Below the pieces are notes generated by a model. The model ran no database searches. It was given only the letters and a program-made list of their open reading frames with translations, and had not been told where the DNA came from. From positions 124,001 through 188,000 of the forward strand of contig NZ_AUEC01000013.1 in assembly GCF_000425785.1 (NCBI RefSeq): DNA of 64,000 nt, given 5' to 3'. Below, piece after piece: positions 17,833 through 27,294 of this stretch. How positions within the stretch are numbered: the first letter of the stretch is position 1; each line of letters opens with the position of its first letter. The translations under genes and the position numbers were made by a program. This DNA comes from Pseudomonas taiwanensis DSM 21245. Its GTDB lineage: Bacteria > Pseudomonadota > Gammaproteobacteria > Pseudomonadales > Pseudomonadaceae.

Positions 17833-18888
17833 TTACCAACGAAAACGCAAGCCATCGAACGGCTTGGGGGCTGCAGGTTGCTCAGCCGCCGGGGCAGCCC
17901 CTGGCGCGGGTGCTGTGGGGGTGGCCGGTACGGGGTCGGCCGGCACTTCCTGCAGCTTGGCCAAGCCCAGCTGGGCGCGCAGTTGATCCGGGTTGCCGGT
18001 GACCTGGTAGGTGAGCGTCTTGCCATCAGCCAGTTGCAGACGCGGGCCGAACGGCTCGAGCACGCGACTGAGTTCAGCGTAGCGCTGCAGGTTCATGCCC
18101 TGCACCTGGACCTGCAAGGCACCGCTGGCACCCGGCCGGGTCACGTAACGCGGCGCCAACCGGTTGCTCACTGCAAGCATGACCGCATCGGCCAAGGCCG
18201 CCTGATCGGCGCCTTCGGCGTTGCCTTGCTCGCGCTTGTCACCCAGCCATAGCTGCCATTTGCCCTGCCACTTGCCGTCGGCCTCCTGGGCGTGCACCGC
18301 CAGCAAGGCATCGGCGCCGTAACGCTCGGAGACCTCGCGCAGGGGCGCCGGGTCCTTGCCCTCCAACTGCTTGCCGTTGGCCACCAGTTGCTCCTGCAAG
18401 TCGGCCAACGGCAGGCGCAGCGGCAGCCCGCGGTGCTGGGCAGCTCGACGCAAAGGCTGCGCGCTGGACTGGCCATCGCCGACCAGACTACTGCCCTCGG
18501 CACTTTCGTTCAGCCACCAACCGAGGATCGACGGGCGATTGTTGCCCCACAAGGCCAGACCTGCCTGACGCAGGGCGCGCTCGGTACTGCCGGGGTCGAA
18601 CTCGACCAGCACCGACTCGGGCGGGCCAGCCTCGGTAGCGACCTGGTTGATGATTTGCTGCGGGTCTTTGCGCAGTCCGGCCAGCGCCGGACTCTGCGCG
18701 GCCTTGGGGTCGCCGGTCAGGCGCAATACCAGGGTGTCCAAGGCTTTGCCGGTGGCCTGGGCGCGGGCTTCGGCGCCCTGCCCTTCGATGGGCTCACGCA
18801 CCTGGTAAAGCCCGGAAACGGTCTCGGCCTGCACGATGGCGCTGGCCAATGCAAGGCAACCGGCTGCCAGAAAATTGAAAGAACGCAT
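17833..18888 (-). CDS. Exported DUF2066 protein
   Basis: This 351-residue protein has a signal peptide (likely cleavage after VQA, residue about 21). It has the DUF2066 body: an opening of the type VSGLYQVREPI, the ALDTLVLRLTGD segment and a conserved central WLGDKR region. The C-terminus is rich in Pro and Ala, ending in RFRW. The function is unknown. It is encoded 12 bp upstream of the permease gene on the same strand and is divergent from purM, an arrangement common in pseudomonads. Confidence 0.8.
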   Translation of the reverse strand: MRSFNFLAAGCLALASAIVQAETVSGLYQVREPIEGQGAEARAQATGKALDTLVLRLTGDPKAAQSPALAGLRKDPQQIINQVATEAGPPESVLVEFDPGSTERALRQAGLALWGNNRPSILGWWLNESAEGSSLVGDGQSSAQPLRRAAQHRGLPLRLPLADLQEQLVANGKQLEGKDPAPLREVSERYGADALLAVHAQEADGKWQGKWQLWLGDKREQGNAEGADQAALADAVMLAVSNRLAPRYVTRPGASGALQVQVQGMNLQRYAELSRVLEPFGPRLQLADGKTLTYQVTGNPDQLRAQLGLAKLQEVPADPVPATPTAPAPGAAPAAEQPAAPKPFDGLRFRW

Positions 18889-19237
18889 GGAGGATTCCTG
18901 TCCAGAAGACCAGATGACGGGGCACCGGGTCAGTTTGGGTGCTGGCTGTGACCGCGACAGGGCGACAAATGCTCCCTCTGTGCGGCCCGTTTCACCTCGA
19001 CGGCGTTTCTATACCTTATACAGCGCCCCGCCTGGCAACCAGTCGCAGACCATGAAAGGATGTTTTTTCATGGATTAGGGCCCTGCCCGTCGGCCTGAGG
19101 ATGGCCGCTGCCGGGCAACCCTGATAAAATCGCGCGCCTTCACAGACCACTGACGTTTCAGGTAGCCGCCGCACGCTCGCCGGCCTTGGCCGTCACGGTC
19201 GTTTTTAAGAATCCCTCCCTCCTAAAGGCCTGGATCA
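18889..19237. other. Divergent promoter region between DUF2066 gene and purM
   Basis: This 349-bp gap has no credible gene. TGATAAAAT at 19122-19130 is a plausible -10 region reading toward purM. An imperfect GC-rich inverted repeat (CTGCCCG ... CCGGGCA, about 19083-19117) lies just upstream of it. A 5' leader of about 100 nt for purM would follow. I see no recognisable riboswitch. Confidence 0.4.
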
Positions 19238-20296
19238 ATGAGCAAGCAACCCTCCCTGAGCTACAAAGACGCCGGTGTAGACATCGACGCCGGCGAAGCA
19301 CTGGTCGAACGCATCAAGGGCGTCGCCAAGCGCACCGCACGTCCTGAAGTCATGGGTGGCCTGGGCGGCTTCGGCGCCCTCTGCGAGATCCCGGCCGGTT
19401 ACAAGCAACCGGTTCTGGTCTCCGGCACCGATGGCGTCGGCACCAAACTGCGCCTGGCGCTGAACCTGAACAAGCACGACAGCATCGGCCAGGACCTGGT
19501 CGCCATGTGCGTGAACGACCTGGTGGTCTGCGGCGCCGAACCGCTGTTCTTCCTCGACTACTATGCCACCGGCAAGCTCAACGTCGACGTGGCCGCCACC
19601 GTGGTCACCGGCATCGGTGCCGGCTGCGAACTGGCCGGCTGCTCGCTGGTCGGCGGCGAAACCGCTGAAATGCCCGGCATGTACGAAGGCGAAGACTACG
19701 ACCTGGCCGGCTTCTGCGTGGGCGTGGTGGAAAAAGCCGAAATCATCGACGGCTCCAAGGTCGCCACTGGCGATGCGCTGATCGCCCTGCCGTCCTCCGG
19801 CCCGCACTCCAACGGCTACTCGCTGATCCGCAAGATCCTCGAAGTCTCCGGCACCGACATCGAAAACACCCAGCTCGACGGCAAGCCACTGGCCGACCTG
19901 CTGATGGCCCCGACCCGCATCTACGTCAAGCCGCTGCTGCAGCTGATCAAGGAAACCGGCGCGGTCAAGGCCATGGCCCACATCACCGGCGGCGGCCTGC
20001 TGGACAACATCCCACGCGTACTGCCGGCTAACGCCCAGGCCGTGATCGACGTGGCCAGCTGGCAGCGTCCGGCAGTGTTCGACTTCCTGCAGGAAAAAGG
20101 CAACGTCGATGAGCACGAAATGCACCGCGTGCTGAACTGCGGCGTCGGCATGGTCATCTGCGTGGCTCAGGACCAGGTCGAGAATGCCCTGAACGTCCTG
20201 CGCAAGGCCGGCGAGCAACCTTGGGTAATCGGCAAAATCGCCGAAGCCGCCGAAGGCGCTGCCCAGGTCGAGCTGCAGAACCTCAAGGCACACTGA
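19238..20296 (+). CDS. purM: Phosphoribosylformylglycinamidine cyclo-ligase
   Basis: This 352-residue AIR synthetase performs the fifth step of purine synthesis, closing the imidazole ring with ATP. Clear family motifs are [13 protein letters not shown] at the N-terminus, [13 protein letters not shown] (about residues 64-76), [11 protein letters not shown] (about 140-150) and the C-terminal [16 protein letters not shown]. The stop codon shares one base with the purN start (TGATG), so the two are translated as an operon. Confidence 0.97.
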   Translation: MSKQPSLSYKDAGVDIDAGEALVERIKGVAKRTARPEVMGGLGGFGALCEIPAGYKQPVLVSGTDGVGTKLRLALNLNKHDSIGQDLVAMCVNDLVVCGAEPLFFLDYYATGKLNVDVAATVVTGIGAGCELAGCSLVGGETAEMPGMYEGEDYDLAGFCVGVVEKAEIIDGSKVATGDALIALPSSGPHSNGYSLIRKILEVSGTDIENTQLDGKPLADLLMAPTRIYVKPLLQLIKETGAVKAMAHITGGGLLDNIPRVLPANAQAVIDVASWQRPAVFDFLQEKGNVDEHEMHRVLNCGVGMVICVAQDQVENALNVLRKAGEQPWVIGKIAEAAEGAAQVELQNLKAH

Positions 20297-20949
20297 TGCC
20301 GAGCAAGACCTGCAATGTCGTGGTACTGCTGTCGGGCTCCGGCAGCAACCTGCAAGCCCTGATCGACAGCAGCCGCATCGACGGCAGCCCGGTACGTATC
20401 GGCGCGGTGATTTCCAACCGTGCCGATGCCTACGGCCTGCAACGCGCAGCGGCGGCTGGCATCGACACCGCGGTACTGGACCACAAGGGCTTCGACGGCC
20501 GTGAAGCCTTCGATGCGGCGCTGATGGCGCGCATCGACAGCTTTGCACCCGACCTGGTGGTTCTGGCCGGCTTCATGCGCATCCTCAGTGGTGATTTCGT
20601 GCGCCACTACCAGGGACGCCTGCTCAACATCCACCCGTCGTTGCTGCCCAAGTACAAGGGCCTGCACACTCACCAACGGGCGCTGGAGGCAGGCGACGCG
20701 GAGCATGGCTGCAGCGTACACTTCGTCACCGAGGAACTCGATGGCGGCCCTCTGGTCGTACAGGCTGTGGTCCCGGTTGCCTCCGACGACTCCGTCGAGA
20801 CGTTGGCCCAACGGGTTCACCACCAGGAACACCAGATCTACCCACTAGCGGTGCACTGGTTCGCCGAAGGTCGCTTGCGCCTGGGCGATCAGGGTGCGTT
20901 ACTGGATGGCCAGCCGCTGCCGGCCAGCGGTCACTTGATTCGACCCTAG
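20296..20949 (+). CDS. purN: Phosphoribosylglycinamide formyltransferase
   Basis: This 217-residue GAR transformylase uses 10-formyltetrahydrofolate for the third step of purine synthesis. The motifs VVLLSGSGSNLQAL (residues 8-21), the catalytic Asn-His region LLNIHPSLLPKYKGLHTH and the Asp in EELDGGP are all present. An in-frame upstream extension lies within purM and is not coding. It is coupled to purM, and a DUF3108 gene follows after 8 bp. Confidence 0.96.
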   Translation: MPSKTCNVVVLLSGSGSNLQALIDSSRIDGSPVRIGAVISNRADAYGLQRAAAAGIDTAVLDHKGFDGREAFDAALMARIDSFAPDLVVLAGFMRILSGDFVRHYQGRLLNIHPSLLPKYKGLHTHQRALEAGDAEHGCSVHFVTEELDGGPLVVQAVVPVASDDSVETLAQRVHHQEHQIYPLAVHWFAEGRLRLGDQGALLDGQPLPASGHLIRP

Positions 20950-20957
20950 GAGATTTT

Positions 20958-21668
20958 ATGCGTCGCGCCCTGCTCTTGGCTCTCGCCGTGCTCGCCCTGC
21001 CCCTCCAGGCAGCTGATCTGAAGCCGTTCTCGGCAAGCTACACCGCAGACTGGAAACAACTGCCTATGAGCGGCACCGCCGAGCGCAGTCTGGTCAAGAA
21101 TGCCAACGGTACCTGGGACCTTAACTTCAAGGCCTCCATGATGATCGCCAGCCTGACCGAGCAAAGCACCCTGCGCCAGGAAAACGACACCCTGCTACCA
21201 CAGAAGTACCACTTCGAACGCGGCGGCCTGGGCAAGGCCAAGAAAGTCGACCTGACGTTCGACTGGAACAGCAAGAAAGTCACCGGTAGCGACCGTGGCG
21301 ATGCGATCAGCCTGCCGCTCAACCGCGGCGTGCTGGACAAATCGTCCTATCAGCTGGCCCTGCAGCATGATGTGGCTGCCGGCAAGAAAAGCATGACCTA
21401 CCAGGTGGTCGATGGTGACGAGATCGACACCTACGACTTCCGCGTCCTGGGCACCGAGAAAGTCACCACCAAGACCGGCCAGGTCGAGGCGGTGAAAGTC
21501 GAGCGCGTGCGCGACCCGAGCCAGAGCAAGCGCATCACCGAGCTGTGGTTCGCCAAGGACTGGGACTACCTGTTGGTACAACTGCGTCAAGTCGAGACCG
21601 ATGGCAAGGAGTACGTGATCGTGCTGCAAGATGGCACGGTCGATGGCAAGTCGGTGAAGGGTAACTGA
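20958..21668 (+). CDS. Exported DUF3108 protein
   Basis: This 236-residue protein has a signal peptide (cleavage likely after LQA, residue about 20) and the DUF3108 body. That body starts with FSASYTADWKQLPMSGTAER, contains the YQVVDGDEIDTYDFRVLGTE segment, and ends with the RITELWFAKDWDYLLVQL segment. It is probably periplasmic; its function is unknown. It follows purN by 8 bp with AGGAG upstream, so it is likely the third gene of the purine operon transcript, and it is followed by an intrinsic terminator. Confidence 0.85.
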   Translation: MRRALLLALAVLALPLQAADLKPFSASYTADWKQLPMSGTAERSLVKNANGTWDLNFKASMMIASLTEQSTLRQENDTLLPQKYHFERGGLGKAKKVDLTFDWNSKKVTGSDRGDAISLPLNRGVLDKSSYQLALQHDVAAGKKSMTYQVVDGDEIDTYDFRVLGTEKVTTKTGQVEAVKVERVRDPSQSKRITELWFAKDWDYLLVQLRQVETDGKEYVIVLQDGTVDGKSVKGN

Positions 21669-21692
21669 TTCACCATCGCGAGCAGCACCTCA

Positions 21693-21719
21693 AGCCCCGC
21701 CTGCGTGCGGGGCTTTTTC
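21693..21719 (+). terminator. Intrinsic terminator of the purM-purN-DUF3108 operon
   Basis: AGCCCCGC-CTGCGT-GCGGGGCT forms a perfect 8-bp stem and is followed by TTTTC. It lies 24 bp after the DUF3108 stop. Confidence 0.85.
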
Positions 21720-21850
21720 ATGCGTGCGGGGATCCTTCGTGCTACATGAAACTTGTTTCACGCCCGTTTTATTTACTTAGCCTGCTAACAAACTCTATAA
21801 AGAAGGCCTGCGACACAGTGCCGCAGCTAACTGAAAAGTGGAGTTTACCG

Positions 21851-22033
21851 ATGACAGTCCAAGTAACCGAACGCGACGAATCGAAAATGTCCCACGAAGG
21901 CCTGGCCGCCGGTGTGCGGATCTGGGACGTGTATCAGCAAGGCCAACTGGTTGGCATGTTCCACCATGAACACGAAGCCCATCAATATCGTGCAGAACTG
22001 GAAAACCTCGAGAACCAGCGTCCCACACAATGA
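21851..22033 (+). CDS. Small conserved hypothetical protein (60 aa)
   Basis: This is a 60-residue polar protein without a membrane segment. The ATG at 21851 has GGAG 8 nt upstream; an earlier in-frame ATG at 21746 would add an unconvincing leader. The sequence (VRIWDVYQQGQLVGMFHHEHEA) looks like a compact alpha/beta domain, and the protein ends in a charged helix. I know of similar short proteins in pseudomonads but cannot assign a function. A terminator follows 15 bp after the stop. Confidence 0.65.
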   Translation: MTVQVTERDESKMSHEGLAAGVRIWDVYQQGQLVGMFHHEHEAHQYRAELENLENQRPTQ

Positions 22034-22047
22034 CAGGGTCTTCAAAA

Positions 22048-22073
22048 AGAAACCCCGCCAAGGCGGGGTTTCT
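22048..22073. terminator. Bidirectional intrinsic terminator
   Basis: AGAAACCCCGCC-AA-GGCGGGGTTTCT is a perfect 12-bp stem with a 2-nt spacer. A T run follows on the minus strand (complement of AAAAA at 22044-22048), fitting the DUF2058 gene. The plus-strand small gene ends just before it, so it can serve both converging genes. Confidence 0.88.
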
Positions 22074-22076
22074 CGT

Positions 22077-22616
22077 TTACCACATCAGATCGTCAGGGAT
22101 CTTGTAGGCGGCGTACGGATCGTCTTCGTCCGCTTCCTCGACGTGGGTGTTCAGCAACAGGATGCGGCCAGGATCGCGCTCCTGAATCTTCACCGCCGCT
22201 TCCCGCGGGATCACCTCGTAACCACCGCCGAACGACACGATCGCCAGCGAGCCATTGCTCAGCTTGCTGCGCATCAAGGCGTTGACGGCAATGCGCTTGA
22301 CCTTCTTATCGTCGACGAAGTTGTAGTAGTCCTCGCTGTTGAGCTTGGGCAGGCGCGTGGCTTCGATCAACTGCTTGATCTGCGCGGCCCGGGCTTTTTG
22401 CTCGGCCTTTTCCTGCTGTTGACGGTTCAGCTCCTGGTCACGCTTGGCTTTTTCGGCCATCGCTTCCTTGGCCATGCGCTGCTGGCTGTCATCGACTTCG
22501 ACCTGGCCCTTGTGCTCCAGGCGTTTTTGTTTCTTTTCGGCCTTGTTGGCCTGCGAGACCTGTTTCTGGTTGACCAGACCGGCCTTGAGCAATTGATCGC
22601 GAAGGGAAAGACTCAT
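22077..22616 (-). CDS. DUF2058 (YaiL-like) protein
   Basis: This 179-residue soluble protein begins with MSLSLRDQLLKAGLVNQKQV and has a long, highly charged coiled-coil-like middle (about residues 25-85, rich in Lys, Gln and Glu). The C-terminal globular part contains NFVDDKKVKRIAVN. This matches DUF2058/YaiL, described as a nucleoprotein or polynucleotide-associated family; the role is not established. The next gene upstream on the same strand is mazG (26 bp away). Confidence 0.85.
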   Translation of the reverse strand: MSLSLRDQLLKAGLVNQKQVSQANKAEKKQKRLEHKGQVEVDDSQQRMAKEAMAEKAKRDQELNRQQQEKAEQKARAAQIKQLIEATRLPKLNSEDYYNFVDDKKVKRIAVNALMRSKLSNGSLAIVSFGGGYEVIPREAAVKIQERDPGRILLLNTHVEEADEDDPYAAYKIPDDLMW

Positions 22617-22642
22617 GGATGTTCACTCACTTATGCAGCCGC

Positions 22643-23476
22643 TCAGCCGCAGCTGGGCAGGTTCTTTTCCTGACGTTTGGCCTCGCCCCACAGGGCGTCC
22701 AACTCATCAAGGTTACAATCTTCGATCGGCCGGCCACTGTCGCGCAATGCCTGCTCGATGAAGCGAAAACGCCGCTCGAACTTGCGGTTGGCACGACGCA
22801 GGGCATTCTCCGGGTCTTGCTTGAGGTGGCGCGCCAGGTTGACGGCAGCGAACAACAGGTCGCCGACTTCGTCCTCCAGGGCCTGGCCATCGCCGTCAGC
22901 CATCGCCTGCAAGACTTCATCCAGCTCCTCGCGGACCTTGTCCAGCACCGGCAAGGCGTCAGGCCAGTCGAAACCGACGGTGGCCGCACGCTTCTGCAGT
23001 TTGGCGGCCCGCGACAACGCTGGCAATGCAGCCGGCACATCGTCGAGCAACGACAACTGTTCCGGCTCGCTCTTTTCAGCGCGCTCCTCGGCCTTTATCT
23101 CCTCCCAGCGCGACTTGACCTGGGCCTCGCTCAGGCTGGGAGTGTCCAGTGGCGCATACAGCTCACCGGTGGGAAATACGTGGGGGTGGCGGCGGATCAG
23201 CTTACGGGTGATGGCATCGACCACGCCATCGAACTCGAAACGCCCCTCCTCCCGTGCCAGCTGGCTGTAATAGACCACCTGGAACAGCAGGTCGCCCAGC
23301 TCACCCTGCAGGTGCTCGAAATCGCCTCGCTCGATGGTGTCGGCGACTTCATAGGCCTCTTCGAGGGTGTGCGGGACGATACTGGCGTAGTTCTGCTTCA
23401 GGTCCCACGGGCAGCCGTATTGCGGATCGCGCAGGCGGGCCATGAGGTGCAGCAGGTCGTCGAGGGTATAGGTCAT
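22643..23476 (-). CDS. mazG: Nucleoside triphosphate pyrophosphohydrolase
   Basis: This 277-residue tandem MazG protein carries two all-alpha NTP pyrophosphatase domains. Each has the metal-binding EExxE...ExxD pattern (first around HTLEEAYEVADTIE and ELGDLLFQ; second around REELDEVLQAM and EVGDLLFA). It converts (d)NTPs to (d)NMPs and in E. coli limits ppGpp-linked stress. The ATG at 23476 has AGGAAA upstream; an in-frame extension to 23677 crosses a REP sequence and is not coding. It lies downstream of relA, a conserved pairing. Confidence 0.94.
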   Translation of the reverse strand: MTYTLDDLLHLMARLRDPQYGCPWDLKQNYASIVPHTLEEAYEVADTIERGDFEHLQGELGDLLFQVVYYSQLAREEGRFEFDGVVDAITRKLIRRHPHVFPTGELYAPLDTPSLSEAQVKSRWEEIKAEERAEKSEPEQLSLLDDVPAALPALSRAAKLQKRAATVGFDWPDALPVLDKVREELDEVLQAMADGDGQALEDEVGDLLFAAVNLARHLKQDPENALRRANRKFERRFRFIEQALRDSGRPIEDCNLDELDALWGEAKRQEKNLPSCG

Positions 23477-23506
23477 TGGTGTTTTCCTGGCCGCAGGCGA
23501 AGCCCC

Positions 23507-23530
23507 GATCGCTGGCAAGCCAGCGCCTAC
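23507..23530. repeat. REP-like sequence between relA and mazG
   Basis: GATCGCTGGCAAGCCAGCGCC is a variant of the REP core found elsewhere in the window. The stem is kept through compensating changes (GCTGGC/GCCAGC in place of GCCGGC/GCCGGC). Confidence 0.6.
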
Positions 23531-23600
23531 AACTGCAGCGCCAAGGCTGCAGGCGCCGTGTCGCCGGCAAGGGACCGCATGGCGGCCCCTGCTTCGAGTC

Positions 23601-25838
23601 TCACGGGGTTCGATTACGCCGCGTTTCGATGATGTTCGGCAACTGCGAGATCCGCCCCAACAGGCGACCCAGGGCATCCAACCCAGGAATCTCGATGGTC
23701 AGCGACATCAATGCGGTGTTGTCTTCCTTGTTCGAGCGGGTGTTGACCGCCAGTACGTTGATCTTCTCGTTGAGCAGCACCTGCGACACATCCCGCAGCA
23801 GGCCCGGACGGTCGTAGGCACGGATGACGATATCGACCGGGTAGGTCTGCACCGGTATCGGTCCCCAGCTGACCTGGATCATCCGCTCCGGCTCACGGCC
23901 GGCCAGCTGCAGCACCGACGCGCAGTCCTGACGGTGGATGGTCACACCACGCCCCTGGGTGATGTAGCCGACAATGGCATCGCCCGGCAGCGGTTGGCAG
24001 CACCCGGCCATCTGCGTGAGCAGGTTGCCGACACCCTGGATCTGGATGTCGCCACGCTTGCCACTGCGGGTAGCGGGCTTGCGCGAAACCAGGTCGATCT
24101 GTTCGATGCGCTCGGGTTCGAGCAACTGCTGGGCAGCGTTGACCAAATGGGCCAGACGCAGGTCGCCGGCCCCAAGGGCGGCAAACATGTCTTCGGCAGT
24201 CTTGACGTTGGTCTTCTCGGCCAGGCGCTCGAAATCCACCTGAGGCAGCCCCAGACGACTGAGCTCGCGTTCGAGCAAGGTCTTGCCCGCCGCCACGTTC
24301 TGGTCCCGCGCCTGGAGCTTGAACCAGTGCACGATCTTGGCCCGCGCCCGCGAAGTGGTCACATAACCCAGGTTGGAGTTCAACCAGTCACGGCTTGGGT
24401 TGCCATGCTTGCTGGTGATGATCTCGACCTGCTCGCCGGTTTGCAGGCTGTAGTTGAGCGGCACGATGCGGCCGTTGATCTTGGCGCCACGGCAGTTATG
24501 ACCGATCTCGGTGTGCACCCGGTAGGCGAAGTCCAGCGGCGTGGCGCCCTTGGGCAGGTCGATGGCGTGGCCGTCGGGGGTGAATACATAGACCCGGTCG
24601 GGTTCGATGTCGACACGCAGCTGTTCGGCCAGGCCGCCGATGTCGCCCAGCTCCTCATGCCACTCGAGCACCTGGCGCAGCCAGGAAATCTTCTCCTCGT
24701 AATGGTTGGAGCTGGACTTGACGTCAGTGCCCTTGTACCGCCAGTGGGCGCAGACCCCAAGCTCGGCTTCTTCGTGCATGCCGTGGGTACGGATCTGTAC
24801 CTCCAGCACCTTGCCTTCTGGGCCGATCACCGCCGTGTGCAACGAGCGGTAGCCGTTCTCCTTGGGGTTGGCGATGTAATCGTCGAACTCTTTGGGAATA
24901 TGCCGCCACAAGGTATGGACGATACCCAGCGCGGTGTAGCAGTCGCGAACTTCCGGTACCAGCACCCGCACGGCGCGCACGTCGTAGATCTGGCTGAACT
25001 CCAGACCCTTGCGCTGCATCTTGCGCCAGATCGAATAGATGTGTTTTGCCCGGCCGCTGATGTCGGCCTTCACGCCGGTGGCGAGCAGCTCGTTCTGCAG
25101 TTGGTTCATCACGTCGCTGATGAAGCGCTCGCGGTCCAGCCGGCGCTCGTGCAGGAGCTTGGCAATCTGCTTGTACTGGTCGGGCTCGAGGTAACGGAAG
25201 GATAGGTCCTCCAGCTCCCATTTGATGTGACCGATACCCAGGCGATGTGCCAGCGGCGCGTAGATGTCGAACACCTCACGCGCCACGCGCAGGCGTTTTT
25301 CGTCGTCGGCGGACTTCACCGCACGAATGGCGCACGTACGCTCGGCCAGCTTGATCAGGGCCACGCGCACATCATCGACCATGGCCACCAGCATCTTGCG
25401 CAGGTTCTCGACCTGCGCCTGGGAGCCGAGCACCAGCGACTGGCGCGGGCTGAGGCTGGCGCTGATGGCCGCCATGCGCAACACACCGTCGATCAGCTTG
25501 GACACCACCGGGCCAAAACGCTGGCCGACTTCGGCCAAGGTAACCTTGCCTTCACGCACCGAGCGGTAGATGACCGCCGCCACCAGGGAGTCCTGGTCGA
25601 GTTTGAGGTCCGCAAGGATTTCGGCAATTTCCAGGCCGGCCTGGAAGCTGGACGTACCGTCGGCCCAGGAATGCTTGGCCGGGTTGCCCTTCTTCTCGAT
25701 TTCCTGGGCGAACTCGCAGGCCTCCTTGAGCGCCACGCGATCCAACGCCGAATCGACGCTCACCACATGATCCAGCCATGCTTCGAGATTGATACTGCCG
25801 TCAGTGTTGACCGGCTGGTGCACTCTCACCTGTACCAT
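23601..25838 (-). CDS. relA: GTP pyrophosphokinase RelA (ppGpp synthetase)
   Basis: This 745-residue long RSH protein has a pseudo-hydrolase domain, a synthetase domain, a TGS domain, a helical region and a C-terminal ACT domain (ending near VLAVNTRSNKEDN). The hydrolase HDxxED motif is absent: the equivalent site reads YRSVREGKVT. The synthetase carries the RelA-type EFDD signature in KEFDDYIANPKENGYRSLH. It is therefore a synthetase-only, ribosome-activated enzyme, not SpoT. The ATG at 25838 gives the standard N-terminus MVQVR; the frame is open further upstream without support. Confidence 0.96.
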   Translation of the reverse strand: MVQVRVHQPVNTDGSINLEAWLDHVVSVDSALDRVALKEACEFAQEIEKKGNPAKHSWADGTSSFQAGLEIAEILADLKLDQDSLVAAVIYRSVREGKVTLAEVGQRFGPVVSKLIDGVLRMAAISASLSPRQSLVLGSQAQVENLRKMLVAMVDDVRVALIKLAERTCAIRAVKSADDEKRLRVAREVFDIYAPLAHRLGIGHIKWELEDLSFRYLEPDQYKQIAKLLHERRLDRERFISDVMNQLQNELLATGVKADISGRAKHIYSIWRKMQRKGLEFSQIYDVRAVRVLVPEVRDCYTALGIVHTLWRHIPKEFDDYIANPKENGYRSLHTAVIGPEGKVLEVQIRTHGMHEEAELGVCAHWRYKGTDVKSSSNHYEEKISWLRQVLEWHEELGDIGGLAEQLRVDIEPDRVYVFTPDGHAIDLPKGATPLDFAYRVHTEIGHNCRGAKINGRIVPLNYSLQTGEQVEIITSKHGNPSRDWLNSNLGYVTTSRARAKIVHWFKLQARDQNVAAGKTLLERELSRLGLPQVDFERLAEKTNVKTAEDMFAALGAGDLRLAHLVNAAQQLLEPERIEQIDLVSRKPATRSGKRGDIQIQGVGNLLTQMAGCCQPLPGDAIVGYITQGRGVTIHRQDCASVLQLAGREPERMIQVSWGPIPVQTYPVDIVIRAYDRPGLLRDVSQVLLNEKINVLAVNTRSNKEDNTALMSLTIEIPGLDALGRLLGRISQLPNIIETRRNRTP

Positions 25839-25935
25839 CTTTTTTCTACCTTTCCATACAGCGCACCTCGCGGGTGCACTGGCTATCACCGTACGCCTTC
25901 CACTCCATGGAAGCCGCACCAAGGGGCCAGCTTGG

Positions 25936-27294
25936 CTAACCCACTTCGAATAACGCCATGGCCTCGACATGCGCCGTCTGAGGAAACATGTCGAGAATCC
26001 CGGCCCTTTTTAACCGGTACCCCTGGCCGACCAGCACCTGGGCGTCTCGCGCCAACGTGGCCGGATTGCACGAAACATAGACCAGCCGCCGTGCCTTGAG
26101 GCGTGCGATGTCTTGCACGACCTCGTAGGCACCGTCACGCGGTGGATCCAAGAGTACCGCAGAAAAGCCTTCGGCGGCCCATCCGGCGCCTGCCAAAGGC
26201 TGCGATAAATCGGCCTGAAAAAACCGTGCGTTATGCACATTGTTGTTCCGGGCATTGGCCTCGGCCCGATCGACCATGGCCTGTACACCTTCCACTGCCA
26301 CCACTTCCCGCGCCTGCCGAGCCAGTGGCAAGGCGAAGTTGCCCAGGCCACAGAACAGGTCAAGCACCCGCTCGTCAGCTTGCGGCGCCAGCCAGGCCAG
26401 TGCCTGCTCGATCATCGCCGTATTGACCTGGGCATTGACCTGCACGAAGTCCCCCGGCCGCCAGGCAAGCTCGAGCTGCCATGGCTCAAGGACGAACCCC
26501 AGTGTCGTAGCGGCCTGCACCGGCGCCGGCTCGCCTTCGCCCTGCAGCCACAGCTGCGCCTTGGCCTCATCGCAGAACGCCTGCAAACGGCTCAGGTCGT
26601 CGGCTGGCAACGGTGCCACATGGCGTACCAGCAGCGCCTCGGCGGTGCCACTGAACAACTCCACATGGCCAATGGCCTGGGGTTTGCTCAACGACCGCAG
26701 TACGGTCGGCAGGTGGCGCACAATGGACTGCAAAGGCTGTACCAGCACCGCACAGTCGTCGATGGCGACGATGTCCTGGCTGGCTTCGGCGCGGAATCCG
26801 ACTTCCAGCTGGCGCGTCTTGACGTCCCAGCGCACGGCCACCCGCGCACGACGGCGGTAGCCGAATTCCGGTCCGCTCAGCGGCGCGGCCCATTGCTCGG
26901 GCTGCACGCCGGCCACCCGTTGCAGTTGTTCGGCCAGGGTGCGCTGCTTGAGCGCCAACTGCGCCTCATGGGGCAGGTGTTGCAGGTTGCAGCCACCGCA
27001 GCGTGCGTAATGGCGGCACGGCGCCTGCCGGCGTTCCGGGCTGGCCTGCAGCACACGTTCAAGACGTGCTTCGACCACCTTGCCGCGGGCATTGAGTACC
27101 CGCGCTTCGACCGCTTCCCCGGCCAGGGCGCCACTGACGAACCAGGTCCGCCCGTCATGGAAAGCGATGCCACGGCCGTCACCGGCCAGGCGCTCGATGT
27201 CCAGACGCTGCTTCTTGCCCACGGGAACCTGTGGGGTACGGTTGCCGCCGGCCGGCTGGAAGCGCAGGCCGCTGTTGCTTTTTTTCTTGGACAT
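25936..27294 (-). CDS. rlmD: 23S rRNA (uracil-1939-C5) methyltransferase
   Basis: This 452-residue TrmA/RumA-family enzyme has an N-terminal TRAM domain (residues about 22-80). An iron-sulfur cluster motif follows ([14 protein letters not shown], about residues 93-106). The C-terminal SAM-dependent methyltransferase has [14 protein letters not shown] and the catalytic Cys in [13 protein letters not shown]. It methylates U1939 of 23S rRNA. Its ATG shares one base with the cysM stop, so the genes are coupled. Confidence 0.95.
   Translation of the reverse strand: MSKKKSNSGLRFQPAGGNRTPQVPVGKKQRLDIERLAGDGRGIAFHDGRTWFVSGALAGEAVEARVLNARGKVVEARLERVLQASPERRQAPCRHYARCGGCNLQHLPHEAQLALKQRTLAEQLQRVAGVQPEQWAAPLSGPEFGYRRRARVAVRWDVKTRQLEVGFRAEASQDIVAIDDCAVLVQPLQSIVRHLPTVLRSLSKPQAIGHVELFSGTAEALLVRHVAPLPADDLSRLQAFCDEAKAQLWLQGEGEPAPVQAATTLGFVLEPWQLELAWRPGDFVQVNAQVNTAMIEQALAWLAPQADERVLDLFCGLGNFALPLARQAREVVAVEGVQAMVDRAEANARNNNVHNARFFQADLSQPLAGAGWAAEGFSAVLLDPPRDGAYEVVQDIARLKARRLVYVSCNPATLARDAQVLVGQGYRLKRAGILDMFPQTAHVEAMALFEVG

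Noticed and set aside
19235-20548. 437-codon open frame antisense to purM and purN
   Set aside because: It runs opposite two fully supported purine genes and resembles no family.
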